Virus record (IMG/VR): IMGVR_UViG_3300042385_001830
Coordinates: 1 to 20,023 of that record
DNA: 20,023 nt
From: a virus
Reading direction: 5' to 3' (one strand)
The translations under genes and the position numbers were made by a program. The notes below the pieces were generated by a model, which saw only the letters and a list, made by a program, of their open reading frames with translations, did no database searches and was not told the DNA's origin. Below, piece after piece: positions 1-6,317 of the stretch (the stretch's first letter is position 1; each line of letters opens with the position of its first letter).

Positions 1-551
1 GGTTTTCTAATCCACACAACATCTTCTGGTTTGAGAATTACTTTTGTGCCATTGCGCATATCAACTTCAAAACCTGAAACAAATCTTTTCGGACAAGGTA
101 TTGGAGCAGTGTGTTGCGGTGGCAAAAGTTGCAGCGCAATTAGCTGACCATCTCTGCCTCTTACTTTTTCAATGAATGCCCCACGGGACGACATAAGCAA
201 TTGAGATGAGAGCCTGTATCTAAAAACAAATGAGTTCTCACCCATGTTTGATTTGGTGTTTAGTAAGTTGAGGATGCTCTCATCTGACTCTCGAATAATT
301 TTTCCATTTGGACTATTGTTCTCCCGCAAAATAGCTGGCAATCTTGATTGATTTCCTGCAATTGCATCTATGCACCTATTAACCCAAGTTACCTTTTGGA
401 AACCTTCACGGTACGCTCTTTCAATATCCCACGAGTCCCTGTAGGGCTTACCAACCATTGAAGGGTTGAACGCAACCGGCGCTCCTGGTCCAAGTGCGGA
501 CTTTTGTTGCGACTGGTCAACTGACTTATTTTGCGATGGGTTCCAAGGCAT
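1..551 (-). CDS. HK97-family portal protein, N-terminal part (cut by window edge)
   Basis: The reading frame is open from an ATG at 551 down to base 1 (183 codons) with no stop, so only the N-terminal part is present. Portals form the dodecameric ring at the capsid vertex through which DNA is packaged and to which the neck attaches. The translation has features of the HK97 portal family: a segment VNRCIDAIAGNQSRLPAIL near residues 55-73 and a region near residues 95-150 with FRYRLSSQLLMSSRGAFIEK, then GQLIALQLLPPQHTAPI. A GGAG ribosome-binding site lies 12 bases before the ATG and overlaps the end of the upstream membrane-protein gene, so the two genes probably form one minus-strand transcript. 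Capsid protease and major capsid genes would be expected beyond the left edge. The family call is from motif memory, not a search. Confidence 0.8.
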   Translation of the reverse strand, partial: MPWNPSQNKSVDQSQQKSALGPGAPVAFNPSMVGKPYRDSWDIERAYREGFQKVTWVNRCIDAIAGNQSRLPAILRENNSPNGKIIRESDESILNLLNTKSNMGENSFVFRYRLSSQLLMSSRGAFIEKVRGRDGQLIALQLLPPQHTAPIPCPKRFVSGFEVDMRNGTKVILKPEDVVWIRK

Positions 552-560
552 TATGTACTT

Positions 561-782
561 TTACTCCATCCCAAGTAAGATTCCGACTGCACCACAAGCA
601 ACACCAAAAGTAATAAAACCAGCTGGTGGAGATATTAAAAATGTTCCTACGCTCACAAACAGTATAAATGAAGCAATCAATATGTTGGCGATGGTATTCC
701 TTTGGGTCATTTTTGAAGCAAAAATGCCTATTGCTTTTGTCATTTTTTGAAACTTTTTTTCGCTAGGATTAGCTTGTGCCAT
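561..782 (-). CDS. Small two-helix membrane protein upstream of the portal
   Basis: This 73-residue protein has a charged N-terminus rich in Lys (about residues 1-28) followed by two hydrophobic stretches, about residues 29-50 and 54-71, separated by a short SPPAG turn. It is therefore predicted to be an integral membrane hairpin. It ends 9 bases before the portal start and is probably cotranscribed with it. Size and topology would suit a holin-like or other small phage membrane protein, but there is no lysin beside it and no motif that decides the function. Its start faces the terminase start 40 bases away. No strong Shine-Dalgarno is visible. Confidence 0.6.
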   Translation of the reverse strand: MAQANPSEKKFQKMTKAIGIFASKMTQRNTIANILIASFILFVSVGTFLISPPAGFITFGVACGAVGILLGME

Positions 783-822
783 AGTAATCTAAACTTAGCA
801 CGACTAATCGACTTGGACGACA

Positions 823-2127
823 ATGACAAACTGGCAAAAAGTTTTAGAATACCTAGAACCAAGAAAACCTTATTTTTGCCCTGAAACGCCATCTATTACC
901 CAGAAAGTATTCCTAAGAACATATGCGCTAGAAGCGTTTTTTGGAGGTGCTGCTGGTGGTGGTAAGAGCAGTGCTCTGCTTATGGCGGCAATGCAGTATG
1001 TGGATGTGCCAGGTTATTCGGCCATTCTTTTTAGAAGAACATATTCGGACCTTTCTCTTCCTGGGGCCCTCATGGACCGATTCAAATCATGGGTCGGCGG
1101 GGTTGAGGAGATAAGTTGGAACAACAACACATATGTGGCAACATTCCCATCTGGGGCAAGAATCTCATTTGGTTACCTAAATAACACCAACGACTACCTC
1201 AGATACAAGGGTTCCGAGTTCCAGTTTATCGGTATGGACGAGGTGACTGAAATACGTGAGTCTGATTACAGGTATTTGTTTTCCAGACTTAGAAGACCCA
1301 AAAGTGGCGAGCTCTCCAAGGTCCCACTGAGAATGCGTTCTGCATCAAACCCTGCCCCCAACTGGGTTAGGCAGAGATTCATAGTTGAAGGAGTGGATGC
1401 TGGAAGAATTTTTGTTCCATCTCTTCTTACCGACAACCCAGGTGTTGACCCAGAATCATACAGACAGGCGCTCGCAGCTCTTGACCCAATTGAAAGAAGA
1501 CGATTGGAGGAGGGTGACTGGTGGGCCACAACCCTAGGAAGCCTTTTTGACAGAACATCCTTTGTGATAATTGACCAATCAGAGGTCCCTCCAGTTGGCG
1601 GGAATGCTAGGGCTGTTAGGTTCTGGGACCTTGCTGCAACAGAACCTTCTGGTAGCAACCCAAACCCTGACTGGACCGTAGGAACATTGGTGCTGTATGA
1701 CTCCGGGGTTGCCTATGTCCTAGATGTCAAAAAAGCAAGGGTAAAGGGCGACAAGGTTGAGCAAATGATAGCCCAAACCGCAGCGGAAGACGGGCCAAAT
1801 GTGTCAATCAGAATGGAGCAGGAACCAGGCTCCTCCGGCAAGGCGCTGGTTGACCAATACGCAAGATATATACTCCAGGGTTATGATTTCATGGGAATTC
1901 GCTCAACTGGTGACAAACTAACTAGGGCTCGACCGTTCGCTGCAGCCGTAGCCAACGGGAATGTCAGGGTTGTGCGTGGTCCATGGTTGAGCGATTGGCT
2001 TGACGAAATGTCATCCTTTCCTGAAGCCTGTGACCACGATGACCAGGTTGACTCGGCTGTTGGAGCTTTTACATTTTTAGCTGGTTTGGGCTTGCCTTAT
2101 CGTCGTCCTACCAGTATCATCATCTAA
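823..2127 (+). CDS. terL: Terminase large subunit (ATPase-nuclease packaging motor)
   Basis: This 434-residue protein drives DNA translocation into the procapsid and cuts the concatemer. The ATPase domain shows a Walker A motif GGAAGGGKSS (residues 41-50), a Walker B segment FIGMDE with catalytic acid, and a coupling motif SASNP. The RNase H-like nuclease domain shows its acidic residues in VRFWDLAATE, in the MEQEPGSSGK segment and in DHDDQVDSAVGAF near the C-terminus. Length is normal for TerL. The ATG is chosen because it gives a standard N-terminus ahead of Walker A; the ribosome-binding site (GGA about 7 bases upstream) is weak. The gene is divergent from the portal gene, with only 40 bases between the minus-strand gene start and this ATG. 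No small terminase subunit is recognisable beside it. Confidence 0.95.
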   Translation: MTNWQKVLEYLEPRKPYFCPETPSITQKVFLRTYALEAFFGGAAGGGKSSALLMAAMQYVDVPGYSAILFRRTYSDLSLPGALMDRFKSWVGGVEEISWNNNTYVATFPSGARISFGYLNNTNDYLRYKGSEFQFIGMDEVTEIRESDYRYLFSRLRRPKSGELSKVPLRMRSASNPAPNWVRQRFIVEGVDAGRIFVPSLLTDNPGVDPESYRQALAALDPIERRRLEEGDWWATTLGSLFDRTSFVIIDQSEVPPVGGNARAVRFWDLAATEPSGSNPNPDWTVGTLVLYDSGVAYVLDVKKARVKGDKVEQMIAQTAAEDGPNVSIRMEQEPGSSGKALVDQYARYILQGYDFMGIRSTGDKLTRARPFAAAVANGNVRVVRGPWLSDWLDEMSSFPEACDHDDQVDSAVGAFTFLAGLGLPYRRPTSIII

Positions 2128-2160
2128 TACAGATTACACCCCTATTAAAAAAGAGGAAAA

Positions 2161-2685
2161 ATGGATACTGAAGTAATTTTTAATGCAGAGCAGTTGGCCG
2201 CCCAGGTTTCGGAAATATCCAAGAAACTTATGGATGTTGATAGGAATTTTTCGGCCGCCAGGGAACAGGGCGTAGATATTGAAGAATTGTGTACATCTCT
2301 CACGATTTTGAATTTTCTCAAGCAGGAAATTTCATCCGTCTACGACACGGCTGCAAAAATAGTTGCGGACAAGATGGGCTCCGTCCCAATGATTTCCTTA
2401 GGTGATGGAACCACTATTGAAAAGAAATCTGGTAGTGACCGCAAATCCTGGGACCACGATGGACTAGCATCAATCGTTACACGTAGGCTCGTTGAGATGT
2501 CAACCGACCTTGACTCAGGTGAAATGAATTCGACCATTGACGACATCGCTTCTCAGCTGCTACGTTTTGTCCAGCCCTCTTATTGGCGAATAAAAGAATT
2601 ATCAAAAATTGGTATCAACGCAGACAATTACTGTCAGGTTTCAGACGAAGTAAAAACAAGCATAATTATCCGAAAGGCAAAATGA
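2161..2685 (+). CDS. Unknown phage protein heading the recombination module
   Basis: This 174-residue protein has a good ribosome-binding site (AGAGG) before its ATG. The N-terminal half (residues 1-75) looks helical and may form a coiled coil. The middle carries a charged segment, EKKSGSDRKSWDHDGL, around residues 88-103, which resembles a motif in hypothetical phage proteins found next to recombinases and exonucleases; I recall the pattern but cannot name a family. It overlaps the Rad52-type gene by four bases (ATGA), so translation is probably coupled and a role with the annealing protein or nuclease is plausible. No enzyme motif is visible. Confidence 0.7.
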   Translation: MDTEVIFNAEQLAAQVSEISKKLMDVDRNFSAAREQGVDIEELCTSLTILNFLKQEISSVYDTAAKIVADKMGSVPMISLGDGTTIEKKSGSDRKSWDHDGLASIVTRRLVEMSTDLDSGEMNSTIDDIASQLLRFVQPSYWRIKELSKIGINADNYCQVSDEVKTSIIIRKAK

Positions 2686-3350
2686 TGAGCAACGAAATTT
2701 ATCAACTTTTTACAGAACCATTCCCACAAGAAATGGAGCGCACACTCAATAAGGGTGGAACTTCTTTGACCTACATCCCAGTTAGCGAAGTGGTTAACAG
2801 GATGAATAAGGTTGTTGGTGTTGGAAAATGGTCGCTGAAAGTCCAAAGCTTTGTTGAAATTGGTGACTCAGTCGTCGCACATGTGACAGTGGTTGCAACC
2901 ATTGATGGCGACGAAGTCACTAGGGACGGTGTTGGTGGCCAAAAAATCAAGCGGATAAAGGCAACCGGTCTTGCTGTTGATTACGGCGATGAGGTAAAAG
3001 GTGCAGTGTCTGATGCATTCAAAAAGGCTGTGCAAACATTTGGAATCGGTTTGTATCTTGCTCGAAGCGAAGACGCAATTGAAATTGAGCAGGTAATGGA
3101 CGCTGAGGTTTTGCGACCTGCGGAACCAGTAGATACCGAGAAGCTTGAGATGTGGAGCAAATTCATGTCAATGACAAAAAAAATGACACCAGAACAAAAA
3201 ACAACTCTTCGTAAAGATTGGGAGACATATAGCAACAATGCTCCGGTGCCAAGCAACGCAGCCAGTCTCACAAACGAGCAGATGATTTTCCTTATTGAGA
3301 CTGTTGTAAAAATTGAGTTCAATGGGCAGTTGGCATCGGAAGCAAAGTGA
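2682..3350 (+). CDS. Rad52/Rad22-family single-strand annealing protein
   Basis: The start is placed at the ATG-ATG pair at 2682 rather than at upstream in-frame starts, because it overlaps the preceding stop and has AAAGG just upstream; this gives 222 residues. The protein matches the Rad52/DdrA annealing fold in pattern: a start like LTYIPVSEVVNRMNKVVGVGKWS, alternating beta strands (VVAHVTVVATI), then RDGVGGQ and the helix GDEVKGAVSDAFKKAVQTFG ending in GLYLAR. Such phage annealing proteins coat single strands and pair complementary DNA during replication and recombination. It overlaps by four bases with the downstream Cas4/RecB-type nuclease, the usual partner that would generate the single strands. 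The C-terminal part (after about residue 135) is a low-conservation helical tail. Confidence 0.85.
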   Translation: MMSNEIYQLFTEPFPQEMERTLNKGGTSLTYIPVSEVVNRMNKVVGVGKWSLKVQSFVEIGDSVVAHVTVVATIDGDEVTRDGVGGQKIKRIKATGLAVDYGDEVKGAVSDAFKKAVQTFGIGLYLARSEDAIEIEQVMDAEVLRPAEPVDTEKLEMWSKFMSMTKKMTPEQKTTLRKDWETYSNNAPVPSNAASLTNEQMIFLIETVVKIEFNGQLASEAK

Positions 3351-4132
3351 TAACCACCACTGAACTGCCATACGAGCTACCTCCGTACTTATCACCATCT
3401 TCAATATCAACGTATGTTCAATGTCCATTGAAGTACAAGTACTCCAGGGTTAATAAGCTCTCAGAACCACCAACAGAAGCAACGCTGATGGGTAATTTTG
3501 TTCACGATGTCCTTGAGTATTTTTATCTAAATGTTGAACCAGTAAACAGGGGTGTTGCTACATTAAAAAATGTTAGTTCCTCTGTCTGGACAAGTGGAGA
3601 ATGGGAAGAAAAAGTCACTCCGTTTATAAAAGATGGACTGAACACTTTTAGGTGGAACTCCTGGTGGTGTCTTGAAAATATTTTTAAAGTTGAATCACCG
3701 GTTGACGTAATTCCGTCTGGAGTGGAAACTGAACTCAACGGAAGTATTGGCGGTTTCAACATCAAGGGATATATTGATAGGTGGTCAACCATTGATGGGC
3801 TGACAACAATTTCTGATTACAAAACAGGAAAAACTCCAAAAGCTAGATATGTCGGAGACAAATTTACTCAGCTGCTGATTTACGCAATAGTTTTGGCGGA
3901 TACAAAAGATGTCAAAATAGACCTAGTCGAGCTTCTGTACCTAAAAGATGGAACTAAATTTTCTCAAAAATATACAGAAGAAGATGCTGAAAAGGTATCT
4001 AAAATGGTTGAGGATGTTGGAATCAAAATAGGAAATTCTTTTGATGCAAATCAATGGGAAGCAATACCTGCCGTTCTCTGTAACTGGTGTTATTTCAAGC
4101 GAGACCTATGTGAATATTGGAATAAAAAATAA
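3347..4132 (+). CDS. Cas4/RecB-type PD-(D/E)XK exonuclease with Fe-S cysteines
   Basis: This 261-residue protein starts at a GTG overlapping the previous stop (GTGA). It shows the RecB/Cas4 nuclease signature: LSPSSISTYVQCP at the N-terminus, GNFVH with His53, an acidic residue in GYIDRW (Asp144), the core ISDYKTGK (Asp157, Lys159) and QLLIYA, the usual motif QxxxY. Four cysteines, Cys26 and Cys245-x2-Cys248-x6-Cys255, match the [4Fe-4S] arrangement of Cas4 and AddB-type nucleases. No helicase domain is present, so it should act as a stand-alone exonuclease. With the adjoining annealing protein it forms a phage recombination pair. There is no CRISPR array or other cas gene, so a CRISPR adaptation role is unlikely. 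Confidence 0.88.
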   Translation: MITTTELPYELPPYLSPSSISTYVQCPLKYKYSRVNKLSEPPTEATLMGNFVHDVLEYFYLNVEPVNRGVATLKNVSSSVWTSGEWEEKVTPFIKDGLNTFRWNSWWCLENIFKVESPVDVIPSGVETELNGSIGGFNIKGYIDRWSTIDGLTTISDYKTGKTPKARYVGDKFTQLLIYAIVLADTKDVKIDLVELLYLKDGTKFSQKYTEEDAEKVSKMVEDVGIKIGNSFDANQWEAIPAVLCNWCYFKRDLCEYWNKK

Positions 4133-4141
4133 GGAGATTAA

Positions 4142-4681
4142 ATGAATACCGTTTATCACATGATGAGCGATGACGCTTTTGCGCACTTGGTTGCTCAGGA
4201 CATAAAAAACAACGTAAACGATAATCAGCGTCAGTTCTTGCGTGAGTCGCAAAATTTAAAACGCTGGTCTAGGTGTCTTGATGCTCTATTGTCAAACCTT
4301 AATGAGCAGGTAGAAGAAATAGAAGGCGACATGGAGTCTGATACGGAGCAGTATTCTGCACTTGGGGAGGATGGGTCCAAGCTTCTTGCAGAATCAATGC
4401 ATCATTATCTTGGGCAAAAACGCAAGATTGAAAAGTTCAGGGGCCATGTGTTGCGAAAGTTAAATGAAGTAGCCGAGTTTATTTCCATGCCTGAGGATGG
4501 AGTTTCGTCGGAAGATGACATATTGATTATGTGTAGGCAAGCTATAATCAGGCATAGAAAAGAACTAAACGAAAACGATATTGAGCCGACTCCATATGAC
4601 GAGGCTTTGTGGGAAGTTCTAAATGGCCGATGGAATTTTGAAGAAATCGAATACGACGAGGCAAACTTAATTGAGATATAG
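4142..4681 (+). CDS. Acidic helical protein of unknown function
   Basis: This 179-residue protein has a strong AAGGAG ribosome-binding site directly after the nuclease gene. It is predicted mainly helical, with a Glu/Asp-rich central stretch (about residues 55-72), a basic helix near residues 90-105 and an acidic C-terminus. No catalytic motif, membrane segment or known family is recognised. Its place between the recombination nuclease and the HNH gene suggests an accessory DNA-metabolism role, but this is only context. Confidence 0.7.
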   Translation: MNTVYHMMSDDAFAHLVAQDIKNNVNDNQRQFLRESQNLKRWSRCLDALLSNLNEQVEEIEGDMESDTEQYSALGEDGSKLLAESMHHYLGQKRKIEKFRGHVLRKLNEVAEFISMPEDGVSSEDDILIMCRQAIIRHRKELNENDIEPTPYDEALWEVLNGRWNFEEIEYDEANLIEI

Positions 4682-4973
4682 GTCTGCTAAAAAAGAAAAA
4701 GAATATGTCGAGAGGAGAAAGCTCGTCGTTCGACTTCTAGAAGAAAAACCATGGTGCGAAGCATGTCCGGTTTTTGCTGAACACGATGAAAAAAAAATGT
4801 ATAAACGCAATCAATCATCCGACTTGCATGAACTCAAACGACGCTCCCAGGGCGGTTCAATTTTAGATGAAGAAAATATAATTTGCGTTTGCAGACCATG
4901 TCACACGAGAATAGGAAATTATCCCCAACTAGCTTTTGACTTGGGTTTAGCAAAGCATGGCTGGGAAAATTAA
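4671..4973 (+). CDS. HNH endonuclease
   Basis: This 100-residue protein starts at a TTG overlapping the previous gene by 11 bases, with GAGG about nine bases upstream. It has a basic N-terminus followed by a zinc-ribbon HNH fold: Cys29-x2-Cys32, the segment DLHELKRRSQGG with His53, Asn69 in EENII, then Cys74-x2-Cys77 and His78 in CRPCHTRI. HNH enzymes nick or cut DNA using a divalent metal. Small phage HNH proteins often assist the terminase in cohesive-end packaging; they can also be free-standing homing nucleases. Here the gene ends a plus-strand run that includes terL, which slightly favours packaging. It is followed 23 bases later by a strong terminator. Confidence 0.85.
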   Translation: MRYRSAKKEKEYVERRKLVVRLLEEKPWCEACPVFAEHDEKKMYKRNQSSDLHELKRRSQGGSILDEENIICVCRPCHTRIGNYPQLAFDLGLAKHGWEN

Positions 4974-4996
4974 CATCCCGCTGTTTTTAGGGTAAA

Positions 4997-5033
4997 AAAA
5001 AGCACCTCACCCATATCGGATGAGGTGCTTTTT
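4997..5033. terminator. Bidirectional intrinsic terminator between convergent genes
   Basis: A perfect stem pairs 5001-5009 (AGCACCTCA) with 5021-5029 (TGAGGTGCT), and flanking A4/T4 runs extend it to 4997-5033 around an 11-base loop. An A-run on the left and a T-run on the right make it work in both directions. It lies between the HNH gene ending at 4973 and the convergent minus-strand gene ending at 5049, as expected for a shared terminator. Confidence 0.92.
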
Positions 5034-5048
5034 ATAATTAAAGCTTAT

Positions 5049-5396
5049 TTAGCTCTCAACCGTGAATGCAACTGTCATGTTTGAACCAGCGGTGCTTGAA
5101 CCAACAGCTGAGACATCGAGGCTCACGAGGTCACCTTCAGCGAAGTCGCAGTTGACTGCAGTAAGCGTGCCTGCGTCTGAAGTTCCTGCTGCTGCGATTG
5201 AGAAGGCTGCTGCTACATCAGAACCGACTTTAAGGTCTGCGGTAAGTGCTGAACCTACTGGGGCTGTGGTGACTGCGACGGTAGCGCCAGTGATAACACC
5301 AGCAAACGGCATAGCCATCGTGACGATGCTGCTTGTTGCTAGTCCACCAGGAATTGTTAATGTGATGGTTGTCGGTGCGAGTATTGCTGTTGACAT
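5049..5396 (-). CDS. Small beta-rich protein, probable virion surface (decoration or fibre) protein
   Basis: The ATG at 5396 has an AGGAG site five to six bases upstream, which decides against longer in-frame starts. The 115-residue product is rich in Ala, Thr, Val, Ser and Gly, has very few charged residues and is predicted to be all-beta. The pattern TAPVGSALTADLKVGS followed by FAEGDLVSLDVSAVGSSTAG resembles a beta-sandwich module that I recall from phage fibre, spike and capsid-decoration proteins. There is no signal peptide. It is the only minus-strand gene between two plus-strand blocks, with its own promoter-like element and a shared terminator, so it should be expressed independently. 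That unit structure would suit an abundant structural protein or an acquired gene. The exact virion role is not established. Confidence 0.75.
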   Translation of the reverse strand: MSTAILAPTTITLTIPGGLATSSIVTMAMPFAGVITGATVAVTTAPVGSALTADLKVGSDVAAAFSIAAAGTSDAGTLTAVNCDFAEGDLVSLDVSAVGSSTAGSNMTVAFTVES

Positions 5397-5401
5397 TTTT
5401 G

Positions 5402-5458
5402 CTCCTATATTGAATTGGGTACAAAAAAAAGTATACATGAGGCAGTTTGATTTGAATA
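5402..5458 (-). promoter_or_regulatory. Promoter and ribosome-binding site of the minus-strand beta protein gene
   Basis: Reading the minus strand, a -10-like TATACT lies at 5435-5430 and is followed by a T-rich start region and AGGAG at 5406-5402, leading to the ATG at 5396. A weak -35-like TATTCA lies 17 bases upstream at 5458-5453. The -10 and the ribosome-binding site are convincing; the -35 is poor, so an activator or phage-specific factor may be needed. Confidence 0.5.
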
Positions 5459-5540
5459 GAACTGCACAAAAAATTTGTTTATATTTAACGTTTTTTATAT
5501 TTGGTTTTGGTGTATTGTTGTAATCCTTAGGACCGTTATA

Positions 5541-5769
5541 GGCGCGAGGGCCGGGTGCACGAAGCAAAGTGTGGCACCCGGTTCTTGCGTGTAAACAATT
5601 AATAGAATTCCTATATTTATTACCAGTTTCTATAAATATAGTTTGGTATAAAATTTCCTCATACGACTTAGTGAGGGGGTGGTCCATTTCTAAACGGGAA
5701 ACCGTTGCAAGAAATATCCTTTACTTGGATTTGCCACTGTGGAAAAAAATCACAGTGGCTTCTTGCTTT
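5541..5769 (+). ncRNA. Candidate structured RNA: five tandem hairpins ahead of the RuvC operon
   Basis: Five perfect inverted repeats occur in about 220 bases with no credible gene. H1 pairs 5542-5558 with 5574-5590 (17 bp, four of them G-U with G always on the 5' side). H2 pairs 5611-5620 with 5632-5641 (10 bp, AU-rich). H3 pairs 5657-5661 with 5672-5676 and extends by U-G pairs. H4 pairs 5693-5697 with 5702-5706 and is capped by a GAAA tetraloop. H5 pairs 5733-5741 with 5751-5759 and is followed by a T-rich run. The wobble direction and the GNRA loop point to transcription on the plus strand. It could be an independent small RNA ending at H5 or a cis-acting leader of the plus-strand operon beginning at 5789. 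No clear promoter is seen upstream and no known RNA family is recognised. Confidence 0.5.
5733..5769 (+). terminator. Terminator-like hairpin (H5) just upstream of the RuvC gene
   Basis: A perfect 9-bp stem GCCACTGTG/CACAGTGGC encloses an A-rich 9-base loop (5742-5750) and is followed by TTCTTGCTTT. The T-run is interrupted, so it may be a partial terminator or attenuator. It ends about 20 bases before the GTG start of the next gene. Confidence 0.45.
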
Positions 5770-5788
5770 ATGGTGTAGTTTTAATTAA

Positions 5789-6307
5789 GTGAATAGAAAG
5801 ATAATAGGGCTGGACCTATCGCTTACTTCGACCGGGTGGTCATGCGATGGTGAATACGGTGTCATATCTTCAAAGAATAAAAAAACGCAAAGACTTGTTG
5901 ACATATCAAGCGAAATTTTAGAAAAATGCTCAAAACATCAAGTTGACACTGTCGTAATTGAGGGTTACTCTTTTGCGTCCAGAAGTGGACAGGCCTTCTC
6001 CATAGGTGAGCTTGGCGGGGTTGTTAGATTCTGTTTACTGAAATCCGGTTTTGAGTTCGTAGAGGTTCCACCCACCGTTAGGGCAAAATTTGCAACCGGT
6101 AGGGGTAATGCGGCCAAATCGGAAGTTGTTTCATCCATATCTGCAAAAACGGGAATCGTCTGGAGTGGCCCCGGAGCGGACGATATGTGTGATGCCTGGA
6201 TTTTAGAAGAAATAGGTTTGGTTCACTATGGACAACAGCGGTTTGATTGGCCTAAACTAAACATGTCAGCGCTTGAAAGCCTTGACTGGACACCAACTAC
6301 TAGGTAA
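5789..6307 (+). CDS. RuvC-type Holliday junction resolvase
   Basis: This 172-residue protein has an RNase H-like resolvase core: GLDLSLTSTGW at the N-terminus with Asp9, VVIEGYSF with Glu58, and GADDMCDAWIL with Asp131/132 and Asp135. This acidic constellation and the length fit RuvC-like crossover junction endonucleases, which cut branched DNA before packaging. The start must be the GTG at 5789, since an in-frame TAA directly precedes it and the first catalytic motif begins at residue 7. No Shine-Dalgarno is visible before it, so initiation may be leaderless or depend on the structured upstream region. It is the first gene of a plus-strand run reaching the right edge. Confidence 0.88.
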   Translation: MNRKIIGLDLSLTSTGWSCDGEYGVISSKNKKTQRLVDISSEILEKCSKHQVDTVVIEGYSFASRSGQAFSIGELGGVVRFCLLKSGFEFVEVPPTVRAKFATGRGNAAKSEVVSSISAKTGIVWSGPGADDMCDAWILEEIGLVHYGQQRFDWPKLNMSALESLDWTPTTR

Positions 6308-6317
6308 AGGAAAAACA

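Noticed and set aside
466-750. Plus-strand frame of 94 codons near the left edge
   Set aside because: It lies antisense to the portal start and the membrane-protein gene, both of which have better protein features and a shared ribosome-binding arrangement.
2583-2681. Longer start for the Rad52-type protein
   Set aside because: The added residues lie inside the preceding gene and lack the family pattern; the ATG at 2682 overlaps the stop and follows AAAGG.
3347-4132. Cas4 gene as evidence of a CRISPR system
   Set aside because: No repeat array or other cas gene is present; phage Cas4/RecB-type nucleases beside annealing proteins serve recombination.
5062-5523. Plus-strand frame of 153 codons across the beta-protein region
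   Set aside because: It is the antisense shadow of the minus-strand gene at 5049-5396, which has a strong ribosome-binding site, promoter-like sequence and terminator.
5530-5590. tRNA gene suggested by GGTTC after a GC-rich stem
   Set aside because: No acceptor stem, D-arm or anticodon arm can be built; the sequence is a single long hairpin.
5631-5638. TATAAATA resembling a T4-type late promoter
   Set aside because: It forms one arm of a perfect 10-bp hairpin in AT-rich DNA, and no other gene in the window shows this element upstream.
5397-5687. N-terminal extension of the minus-strand beta protein to 5687
   Set aside because: The added 97 residues are Tyr/Asn/Lys-rich and overlap the hairpins; the ATG at 5396 has a perfect AGGAG site.
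5569-5778. Plus-strand frame of 69 codons in the intergenic gap
   Set aside because: It runs through four of the hairpins, has no ribosome-binding site and gives no recognisable protein; the RNA structure explains the region better.
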